Source: Monoraphidium neglectum (taxonomy: Eukaryota > Chlorophyta > Chlorophyceae > Sphaeropleales > Selenastraceae). Taken from it: a DNA stretch of 13,680 nucleotides. Below, one piece after another: positions 1-8,600 of this stretch; the first letter of the stretch is position 1; every line of letters starts with the position of its first letter. Position numbers and translations under genes: made by a program. The DNA lies in the NCBI RefSeq assembly GCF_000611645.1, contig NW_014012568.1, positions 1 to 13,680 on the forward strand, written 5' to 3'. The notes beneath the pieces are model-generated. The model was not told the DNA's origin. It did not search any database and saw only the letters and a list, made by a program, of their open reading frames with translations.

Positions 1-20
1 CACACACACACACACACACA

Positions 21-80
<60 letters not shown>

Positions 81-221
81 GCGCGCGCACGCGCACACGC
101 ACACGCACACGCACACGTGCACACGCACACGCACACGCACACGCACACGCACACGCACACGCACACGCACACGTGCACACGCACACGTGCACACGCACAC
201 GCACACGCATACGCACACGCA

Positions 222-262
<41 letters not shown>

Positions 263-331
263 AAAAAAACACACACACACACACAAACACACACACAAAC
301 ACACACACACACACACGCGCGCGCACGCACA
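1..331. repeat. CA/CG-rich compound microsatellite
   Basis: The first ~330 bases are almost wholly alternating pyrimidine-purine. There is a (CA)n run at 1-76, then CACACG/CACGTG hexamer-type repeats at about 77-225, then (CA)n interrupted by AAA and CAAA blocks, ending in CGCGCGCACG. The His/Thr-rich reading frames across it are artefacts of the repeat. Alternating CA/CG tracts of this length can adopt left-handed Z-DNA. The array is cut by the window edge, so its true length is unknown. Confidence 0.97.
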
Positions 332-965
332 AACATGCAGCTCTACAGGCCCCATGGCCACGCAAGGAATCCTTCACGACCCCAGCAGCAGCCTCATCGG
401 CAGTTGCACTTCCGTACGCGGGGCTGGAGAGGAGTGGCCCGGTGGCGAGCATGAGCAGTCCGACAGTCGGACTGGTGACCTCACAAGGCTCACCTGGGGG
501 ACGGGAATTTCACATTGACACTTCCAATTTCACCTTGACACTTCCTTTTGTGATTACTTGCTCTTGGTGTTTTTATGTATAATCGGGCGATTGATCTCAA
601 GCTTGTTTCCGTAGGTACGAGATTGCACAGCCCTGTCACAGTAATGGTACCAAGAAAATATAGTCTAGATATTTCAAAACATATTTGAAGCCGTTGCGTA
701 CTGCACAAATCCTTCCATTCGCATATCCGGTGCCTGATCTTACAATCCATGAGGAATGGAGCACGGTTTTTTACGCTTAAATCGTCATTTTTTCCATAAG
801 CAACATTCACGACAGCGCTCGTGGACGCCATGGACTGGAACTGGTTGGGCTGGCGCACAAACACGCCGCACTAGCTGCTCATTGATGCCGCGCCTCGCCA
901 GCATCCTCTTCCCAACACGGACTCTGCCGATTTTTTGAACAGGAATGTAAGGATATCTTTGGTGT
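332..965. other. non-coding stretch, no gene supported
   Basis: Only short frames without good starts, splice sites or recognisable products occur here. The minus-strand frame at 490-864 begins at GTG and has unremarkable composition. The stretch is more A/T-rich than the exons elsewhere in the window. A short tandem duplication is present at 507-546. Confidence 0.6.
507..546. repeat. 20-bp direct tandem duplication
   Basis: Two adjacent 20-bp units (507-526 and 527-546) of the form ATTTCAC-TTGACACTTCC differ only at an internal A/C position and the last base. Nothing around them suggests a mobile element. Confidence 0.8.
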
Positions 966-1535
966 ATAACCTGTACGAGGGCTGATGATCCAGTGCTTTT
1001 GCACTTATTGGTGGTATCCACCCGTCGAAATCTTTTGCTGTGCATCAACGCTTGTTCGTCCCAATTTTCCCCGGTGGCCCTTATATGAGTATGCTAAAAA
1101 TCTGTGATGACAAAGATTGGGTAATGTAGTAGCTTGTGGCAATTTTGTAGCCTATATAAATTGCAAGTGGGCAACTTGCAATGAGACTGCTGCTCACAGG
1201 AGACACAATGCAGGAAACGCCGGCTGCACACACAGGAACGCTTGCTGCCGGCGCATGCACGTGCACGTTTCACCTCCGTGCGACTTTCATGTAACATAAC
1301 CCGCTTACCTAATGCCATCCTGCACCAGCACTGCAAATACAGTGCATGACACTTTATCAAATACTGCCCTGACTTTTCCCAGAGGTGCTTTACTACACAC
1401 GGTACTGCTTGCATATGGGTGGCTCCCCCAGCTGAGGTGTTGCACCTGGACCGAGCGAGCCGATATGCAGCAGGTCAGCGCCTGTTGGCAACAAACAGAG
1501 AACCTCATGTCCACAATAAACTTCACTTTGACATG
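966..1535 (+). repeat. diverged dispersed repeat, copy A
   Basis: This stretch aligns collinearly and in the same orientation with about 4660-5180. Shared landmarks in order are AGGGCTGA, CTTGTTC-TCCCAATTT, a GCC-rich block ending in GAGACTG versus GGGACTG, CACACA-A-G-AAC followed by CTGC-G, GCGACTTTC versus GCGACTTTG followed by CGCTTACC, CCCAGCT with TGCACCTGG and GAGC-AGCCG, and finally CATG-CCACAA-AAAC. The copies are strongly diverged, with many substitutions and small indels, and flank the endostatin-like gene. Boundaries are approximate. Confidence 0.7.
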
Positions 1536-2004
1536 AGTCGCGCTGTAACAGGGTCTGGCAGGGATACCCACTCGCTCTGAACACTCTGCTGCTTGCGGCA
1601 CACTTGTTGCTTCACCCCCTCTGTGAGACGGTGACGGCCGACTGCCGCTCCAAGGCAGTTGATGTGCACTTCTATTTCACTTTGCTACGCATATCTACAA
1701 TGCTTAATTTTGCATCTCTCTCTTCCCGCGTGCGCGCGCGTGCGTGTGGCGAGTGGCCGTAGGAGCGTGGACTGGTCTCCAAGTTGTGACAAACAACAGC
1801 TCGGCATGGCCCTGAAGGGGGGATGGTGTGGCAGTGAAGCGGGGCATGAGACCTCAACACGTTGCAGCTGCGATGGTGGCTGTGTGGTGTGCACGGAAAC
1901 GGCTGCGGTACCTTGACACCTGCTCGACACCTGCCCTGGTGTCACCATGCCACCGCCACATGGCAGCTGCCCGCACAGGCCCATTCCCGTAAGCTTTTAC
2001 AAGT
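1536..2004. other. intergenic stretch, no gene supported
   Basis: Short frames overlap on both strands without a consistent start, splice or domain signal. A GCGCGCGC-type alternating tract occurs near 1728-1746. A strong donor-like GTAAGC lies at 1989-1994, but I could not tie it to a convincing exon. Confidence 0.45.
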
Positions 2005-2205
2005 GTGACGATCAGCGCGAACGTGGTGCCCGCGGACGTCCTGGGGCAGTGCCACCAAAGCACCGTGAGCTTCTCTCGCCACGAAGAACGGGTGTACTTT
2101 GATTTTGGCAAAGCGGTCGCCAAATTCAACCAGCCCGGCACAGTCAAGGGCCTGTTCTCCACAAACGTCTGGACAGTGCCACTGTCCAAAAGGCGTGGCC
2201 GGTAA
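2005..2205 (+). CDS. candidate terminal exon of an unrecognised gene
   Basis: An open stretch of about 66 codons ends in TAA at 2203-2205. Its composition looks coding: third positions are mostly G/C, and a hydrophobic and aromatic pattern such as VYFDFGKAVAKFNQPG is visible. There is no ATG. The frame is closed upstream by TAA at 1990-1992, so it would have to start at a splice acceptor, the only nearby one being a weak TTACAAG ending at 2003. A donor-like GTAACT at 2202-2207 also permits an internal exon. It lies 17 bases before the ATG of the endostatin-like gene. No family is recognised. It may be the end of a gene to the left, an exon remnant, or chance coding bias. Confidence 0.25.
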   Translation: MTISANVVPADVLGQCHQSTVSFSRHEERVYFDFGKAVAKFNQPGTVKGLFSTNVWTVPLSKRRGR

Positions 2206-2221
2206 CTCGCTCGGCCTCATC

Positions 2222-4343
2222 ATGGCCCGCATTTCAAACAAGGATGTACCTGTGGTCGCGGCGCTCCTCCTGCTGGGCTGGCTGGGCAGCCTCCAGGGCG
2301 TCAGGTGGGGTGCTGGTTGCAACCGCGGGTGGCATCGCGGTCACCCTGGCCAAACCTACGGTACAACAACATGCTGGACTTGGCGTGCCTTACAGTGTTT
2401 GCCTCCAGGAATTTTAGGCACAATGGCGCGATTGTCACTCACCCGCCGCTGCCCTGCCCCATCTTGAGCTGAAGACCACGCACGGGTTCCATCATTCCCC
2501 TCACATCAATGCTCCACCCCACCCCACTGCGCCTGTCGCTTGTGAGCACACAGCCCCGCAGCAACCGCCAAGAAGCCGACTCTGAAAATTGTAAGCACGG
2601 TGCTGACAGGAAAGAGCTACCTGCGCATGTTGAGGATGGCTCAAGTGCTGTATCTCTCCCATAGCGAGCTGACATTTATGTGTCAGCACAGAGCATGCAT
2701 CTGTGTACGCATGCCATAAAGTGGATGTATGCACAGTACATACATTCACGCGGCTGCATATCAAGTTCAGTAGACATGCCTCCGAGCCGTAAGCACTAAC
2801 ACGCCCACTCTGAACACGTCAATGAACAGTGTGCGCCTGTCCAGGCCATTGTAAAGAACAGCTGCGCCAAAACGTCTGGGCAAGCGACGACAGACCAGCT
2901 GTGCAGCGCGCTGCTGGCCCCCGCCGTCGCGACGCCCGACAGCAAGGTGGGTACCAGCAAACCCGCATTCACATGTGTCCATTGCATTGACAGTCTAGAT
3001 AGAGTAGTCTGCAGCGGCCACAACAGCATCCCCCCCTTCTTGCATCAGTGCATGGCATACGCTCACTGAGTTGAGTTGCGCGATCGGCAACCATGCCACT
3101 CCCACACGCTTGCTCACTTCATACGTAGCACTTCAGTCATGATACATTCTATGCACTGCCACGTGCTGTCCCCACCCAATTATCTGGCCAACAGATCCCA
3201 TAATGCACACCCACACTGACACTCACATCTCTGCACAACCCACAACAACGAACCCGCTCTGTAATTCAGGACCCCCTCAAGATCAATTACGGCTGTGGTC
3301 TGGTGACGGCCACACAGCTGGGCAACTTTTCAAGCAGCCTGGCGGCCCTGGAGTCAAAAGTCGATGCTGCCACCAACCAGAGCAGCAGTGTGCAGGGCAC
3401 ATTGTTGCAAGGCAGCCAGCAGCTGCAGTCCAAGACTGAGGGGCTGCAGGCAGCTGTAACAGCGCTCAACAGTACAGTGCTGCAGCTAACACTGATGCTC
3501 AAGGATAGCAATGCACAGATCGCAGCACTCAACAGCACAGTGCAGCAGCTAACAGCAATGCTCAAGGACAGCGTTGCACAGGTCACAGCCCTTGTTGCAG
3601 CCAGCCAAACCGTCAACCGCGACATCGCCGCACTCAAGGCTGAGACGGCGGCAATCGCGTCAATCAACGCAACTGTGAGGGATCTGACATCCAGGAGTGC
3701 TGCGGACGTGGCAGCCATCACCCTTGTCAATGCCAGCCTCACCACTCTCGAGGCGACGGTGTCAGCGATAAACCTGACATCATTCTTGAAGAATACAGAC
3801 GCCATCGACGCCGCCTTGCTGGGCGGCTTGGCGGCGGCGCAGTACCTGCGAAAGCGCATCGTTCTGTACAGCTCCCCACCCACCCTCAATGGGGGCCACG
3901 GCGGCCGGGCCGGCGCCGACTCCAAATGCCAACGGTTGATTACGCAGCCTACGGTGGGGCTGATCCAGGCTCGCGCGTTCTTATCTGTCAATGCCGCAGA
4001 CGAGATCCGAGACTTTCCCCAGCTGTATGGGGTGCCGACAAATCTGCCGATTGAGTCGGCTGGGGGCACCGTCATCGCCGGCAACTGGACTGAGCTGCTC
4101 AGCGGGAGCATTCGGGCCTCATTGCGCAGCGCGGGGGTGGTGTCTTCATCTGCGTGGTGGTCGGGCTCCAACGCCGATGGCAGTTTGGCGGCACCCACAT
4201 GCAACGCTTGGTCGAGCGCCGCCTTCACTGATGCTGGCACGACTGGCAGTTCCGATGCGACGGGCACTGCATGGATGAAAGGAAATGCACCCTTTGTATG
4301 CAGCAATACGGTCGATGTGAGCCTACTTTGCATTGCCTTCTAG
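2222..4343 (+). CDS. secreted coiled-coil protein with endostatin-like C-terminal domain
   Basis: Four exons: 2222-2304, 2554-2590, 2845-2946 and 3270-4343 (431 residues). All introns are GT-AG and the phases chain correctly (2, 0, 0). The start ATG has A at -3 and G at +4 and opens a signal peptide (hydrophobic VVAALLLLGWLGSLQG). Residues about 41-83 carry four Cys. Residues about 90-250 are Ala/Leu/Ser/Thr-rich coiled coil with many N-X-S/T sequons. Residues about 270-431 resemble collagen XV/XVIII endostatin: GGRAGADSKC near its start, ARAFLS, NWTELLSGS, WWSGSNADG, TCNAW and a C-terminal LLCIAF. Cysteines 294, 385, 418 and 428 match the spacing of endostatin's two disulfides. Leptospira endostatin-like lipoproteins share this fold. 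No Gly-X-Y collagen repeat is present. It is probably secreted, oligomeric and matrix-binding (inference). The small second exon is the least certain part of the model. Confidence 0.8.
3459..3584 (+). repeat. tandem 21-codon repeat in the coiled-coil stalk
   Basis: Codons 138-158 and 159-179 of the endostatin-like protein are two adjacent 63-bp units. Both encode A-L-N-S-T-V-x-Q-L-T-x-M-L-K-D-S-x-A-Q. Each unit is three heptads, so the duplication keeps the coiled-coil register, and each carries one NST glycosylation sequon. The DNA copies are still clearly similar, suggesting fairly recent or homogenised expansion of the stalk. Confidence 0.9.
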
Positions 4344-4443
4344 TGGTGTATGGGTGCATGATGGACCAGATATGATTTTTCGGACAGCCGCGCAGCTGCA
4401 CGCATGCGCGTCATTGCACGTGCCGTGGAGCGCAGCAGCATTG

Positions 4444-4448
4444 TGTAA
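4444..4448 (+). terminator. TGTAA poly(A) signal of the endostatin-like gene
   Basis: TGTAA occurs 101 bases after the stop codon. In chlorophyte algae TGTAA is the standard poly(A) signal, typically within a few hundred bases of the stop. A second TGTAA lies at about 4771-4775. Confidence 0.5.
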
Positions 4449-4659
4449 TGCGCTGACAGACTGCCAGGCACCCGACCAGCCGGGCCTGCAACGCGCAGAG
4501 ACCGGCCGTGCCCCCATTGCCTTGAAGTGTTGGATTCAGCATATATGATAGAAATCTCAAAGTTTACAATAGGATCCTCCACGCGCCTGCACAGTCTTTT
4601 CAATCCTCGCGGTACACACGACAACAAATCTAGTTGTGTCGCCCTGATTTCTTGTTGAC

Positions 4660-5180
4660 TTATCCTTGTGCCAGGGCTGACACTCCAATAATGTTGGCTA
4701 CTGGTGCTGTCCACCTCCGTGATTACTTGCTGGGCAGAAGGGCTTGTTCCTCCCAATTTCTCCCATTAGCTGTAATTTTATTGGTTTGAGAAAGGTGATA
4801 TAGACATACATACAATCCAGTTGTTTGTGGCATTTTTGAGCCTGTACAGTTTGCATGTGGGTGACTCACATTGGGACTGTCAATCAAACTGCAAGAAATA
4901 CTGCACACAAAGAAACACCTGCTGCGAACCTAGGTTCCACATCCAAGCGACTTTGCAGGTGGTACGAGCCGCTTACCAAATTTCAACCTGCGTTTGCAAT
5001 GCAAAATTCAGGCAGTCCATGACAAGCTATGACGACTCTTCAGAGCCTCCTTACCTATCATCAAAGTCACTACCCAGCTTTGATGGTGCACCTGGGCTGA
5101 GCAAGCCGACCTGCGTCAGCTTACCGCCGGTTGACAGCAATAGGAAACCACATGCCCACAACAAACCCCACTTATTACCC
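4660..5180 (+). repeat. diverged dispersed repeat, copy B
   Basis: This is the collinear, same-orientation partner of about 966-1535, with the shared landmarks listed for copy A. It lies in the convergent intergenic region between the endostatin-like gene and the deacetylase gene. A 171-codon frame at 4821-5336 crosses it, but its low G/C at third positions and lack of any domain argue that it is not a gene. Confidence 0.7.
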
Positions 5181-5220
5181 ATGTTATATACACCACCACA
5201 AACCCCACTTATTATGCAAA
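5161..5220. repeat. 37-bp imperfect tandem repeat
   Basis: The 17-base core ACAAACCCCACTTATTA occurs exactly at 5161-5177 and again at 5198-5214, a period of 37 bases. A weaker third partial copy (CCCCACTTTG-T) follows near 5231. It sits at the downstream edge of repeat copy B. Confidence 0.85.
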
Positions 5221-5222
5221 TG

Positions 5223-5227
5223 TTACA
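5223..5227 (-). terminator. candidate TGTAA poly(A) signal for the deacetylase gene
   Basis: TTACA on the + strand reads TGTAA on the minus strand, about 470 bases beyond the minus-strand stop at 5697. I saw no closer TGTAA on that strand, so a 3' UTR of roughly 0.5 kb is implied. The stretch 5228-5696 is otherwise without a supported gene. Confidence 0.4.
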
Positions 5228-5696
5228 TCACCCCACTTTGATTTGCAAAATCTGCATCACAGTTGCCAGGCATCGGTCACTCACAAGGTCCAGACCTCAG
5301 GGAGTGCGGTGGCAGCTGCTTGCAGCTACTATGTGAGCTAACTTGAAGCACATATCAGCAATTGCCCAAAGCTCAACGGAGCATTCAATAAACTTGTTCA
5401 TAAAGGAAGCGCTTCATGAACGTCACAGGCGCTTTGGCCAATGACCCCCACAGAAAGCGGCTGGGGCAATACTTGCATACATGACCTTGAGGGGACGCAG
5501 CCGCAGCAACGGGTAGTATGCAGGCACAAGGAATGACAAACATGCGCACCATACTCGTTGCACAGTGACCGACAGGGGTGGTGAACCCATCTGGTTGTGC
5601 CACACAGGGCAGGCGCACTTGATTGTGTGTTTGGTCAAACGGTCACCAAAACGCATGTCAGTCTGGATGTTGAAATATCTAAAAGTCCACAAGCAC

Positions 5697-8600
5697 TTAA
5701 GCCGTCATAGCTGGCGCGTACCAAGACAGCCCCTGCAGCTCGACACGCGCCGCCCCACCCTTGACTACGGGGATGTTGACGCTGCTACCACCCGCAGCAG
5801 CGCTACCCCCTGCGATCAGCGGCGCCCAGCACTGGGAGCTGCCGTCTGCAGTTGCGCCGCTCTTAACCGTAACGGCCGCAATGGTGCCGTTGGCCCCGAC
5901 CTCGATCGCGTACGACAGGGCGCACTCATCGCGCGCCTGCCTGGCGAGGAACGCGGCCCTCAGGTCGTCTAGCTTCAGGGAGGTGAGGGGCCACGAGGCA
6001 TACTTGGCAAACTCTGCCACGACGGCCTCCACCCAGCGCATGACCAGGCTCTTGCCAGAGCCGTCCAGCAGCGCCAGGTTGGCTTGGTGCTGCAGGAGGT
6101 TGGGGGTCAATGCCGGCAAATCGGGGGTGCAGGGTTGAGCGAACAAGGCGACACGAGAGCTGCCACGTCCCCTTGCAGTCTCGACAGCAGGTCGCAGGAC
6201 CGCCTTCGCTGCGCGCTCCGCCTTTTTTGGGGTCGACCGAGCCCCGTTTTTACGCACTACGCCGGCCGCTCACCATCATGTAGGGGTCGTGGCGCAGCGA
6301 CAGCAGGCCGTCCCTGACGACCAGGGCCGCCTCTCGCTGCATCAGCTCGTCGATGGTCGAGTCTTTGCCGAAGAAGGAGCGGTAGAGGGCGTTGTACATC
6401 GCCAGGTTCTGGCTGGCAGTCGAACAGTTGAAGTAGATCTCTGTTGCAAACCGCGGCAGGATCTGGAAACCGCCGTAACCGTGCTCTTCCTCTGTCGTGT
6501 AGAGCATGTGGTGGGGGTTGTCAGGGTTGGTGAGGAAGCTCCACGTGTTATCGCCGACAGCGCAGCCCGCGCCTAGGCGTGCGAGGGCGGCGAGCGCGTC
6601 GCCGTTGTGGAGGCCGCTGATCTGCGAGGTGTGGCCGTATTTAGGGGAGCAAGGGAAAGAAGAGTGTTTAGATGCGTGAATGCAGAATCTGCCGGCGTCA
6701 GCCAACCATAGCGGGCACCAGGTTCTTGCAGAGTGTTCGCTTTACTGCGCCTAGATTGCACAAAATGGGCGCAGTTTGCGGTCACACTTCACAGCAAACT
6801 TGCACGACAGCCGGCTGACCAGCAGCAGCCCACACAGCAAATTGATCAATACCTCATGCTCACCTGCGGCGTGACCATGCAACTACTGCTGAAAGTGGAG
6901 CGGTTCGACAGTCCGAGGAAGGCCTGCGATGGTGGAAGGTCAAAAGGAGTTTTGTGTTGCGGGTGAAGCGAGCTGGTGGGCAAGGAGGTGGGCGTGCAGC
7001 ACTCTCTTGCGCCACCCAACGCATCGTGTCACTTCTGCCCACTGTGGGTGACGGCGGCCGCCCCCTGCAATCTCACGGCTCACCGCCATGTCCTTGTTGA
7101 GAGCCATCTGCATCTCTGCATCAAATGACGTCACATTATCCAGGATCTGTGGCAGCAAGGGCAGACGTGTGCAGCGTGAAGTTCCAAGTTTGCGAGTTCA
7201 GCGTTAGCAGACCAGCCCGTGCATCAGATATTGCTGTCTTCAAGCGCGTGCTTGCCCTGCCCGCGTGGCCTTGACCGACCCCTGGGCTGATGTGCTGCAG
7301 GCTGGACCCACCTCGTGTGTAAACGTGTGGTGCGAGAAGAAGAAAGCGTCCGCGATGCCCCCCTCGTTGTTCTTGATGGCTCTTGCGACCTGGTCCTGCA
7401 GGCTGAACTGCGCGTCCTGCCACTGAGAGCTGAAGTTCATGGCGGCCTATGGGGGTGTGAAGTTCAGTGGCTGCTGAGTGCGGTGCACTAGCAATTGGGT
7501 GGCAAGCTCTGCATGCGATGTTTCGAGAGAGCGGCCCGTCAGTGCACACAGCTGGCGTCTGTGCGGGTTGCTGGACTGCTGGGGTAAGGGTGGACGAGGT
7601 GTGGGCGGCAGAAGTGAAAGTTGGTGCTGCACGAGATGCAACACGCAATCCCACCAAGCAAGGGCGCCGACCCGCACCAGTGGGACACGGTTCGTGCCAG
7701 ATCCCAGCGGCTTGGCCCAGTTCTGTGGTGGGTAAGTAAACGCAGCGCGCGCGGGCAGACGGCAGTGAGGCTGTGTCCTTGGCTAGATGTTGCAAGGCCA
7801 ACAACACCGACCAGCACCGCGGCTGAAATATGCGCCCTGCAGCACACACCTCTGCAGTCTTCAAGCATTGCAAGTGTGGTGCATATGAATGCGTTTGGGT
7901 TGCAGACGCATGGCGTCATCCGCGACCGCACAGCAGGTTCATGCAGCCTCTTACGACTCGCCTTGGTGCAGCTGCGGCAGAACTCCGGGGCATCGGCCGG
8001 GCACGCCTCAATCGCCACGTTCGCGCAGGTGCAGCCGAGCTCCATGTAAATCGGCATGTCCGAGCAGGTGCGGAAGTCCACGCTCAGCGCCTGAGCCAGG
8101 GGCCGCGCAGCCGCGCCGGCCAGCGCGCCGACAACTCCCCCGCCGTTGAAAGGCAGCTCGAGCCTGTGCGAGTGCGCAGGAGGTGATGGACGCGAGCAGT
8201 CGTGAAAACGGGCTTGCCGCACCACGCGTGTATGGCTGCAGTGCGTGCCAGGGCGCCTGTGCGTGGCACACACTGCAGCAGCTCCCCCCCACACACACCT
8301 GATGTCGCTGCCAGCTGGGAGCCTTGTCCTCAGGTCCTGTTGCCACTCCATGTGGGCAAACAGGTCAGGTAATGTAGTGCGGTACGAAGTGTTGGCGCCG
8401 GCTGGCGCTGAGCTGTCAAAGGTGGTGGTCAGCAGGAAGTCGTCTGGGATGGGATAAGGTGGGATCCCGGCATGATGGGTTGAGGGGTGGGTTGAGGGGT
8501 GGGTTGAGGGTGGCCCAAGGCTGACGACACACAAGGTCGAACAGGCAGCTTGACTTGGCCGTTTTGTGCTGCTCTGGCATAAGCCTGCACGCAGCAGCGT

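Noticed and set aside
117..582. Overlapping His/Thr-rich open frames in the microsatellite
   Set aside because: They are translations of CA/CACACG repeats in several frames at once, with no gene signals.
490..864. 124-codon minus-strand frame
   Set aside because: GTG start, A/T-rich composition, no domain and no splice context.
3287..4333. 348-codon minus-strand open frame opposite the endostatin-like exon
   Set aside because: It mirrors the + frame because of strong third-position G/C bias. The + frame has the signal peptide, splice chain, coiled coil and domain motifs.
966..5180. Interpreting the flanking direct repeats as LTRs of a retroelement
   Set aside because: The interval holds an ordinary intron-containing gene with no reverse transcriptase, integrase or capsid motifs, and the repeats are too diverged to show clear TG...CA ends.
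4821..5336. 171-codon + frame in the convergent intergenic region
   Set aside because: It crosses repeat copy B and the 37-bp tandem repeat, lacks exon-like composition and shows no domain. The homologous copy A region does not preserve the frame.
7136..7873. 245-codon minus-strand frame
   Set aside because: It is out of frame with the conserved exon 9 and exon 10 peptides and includes introns.
7539..8534. 331-codon minus-strand frame with a Ser-Thr-His-Pro repeat start
   Set aside because: It reads through introns 5-7 of the deacetylase gene. The repeat is the intronic 12-bp minisatellite. Only the parts in exons 6 and 7 are coding.
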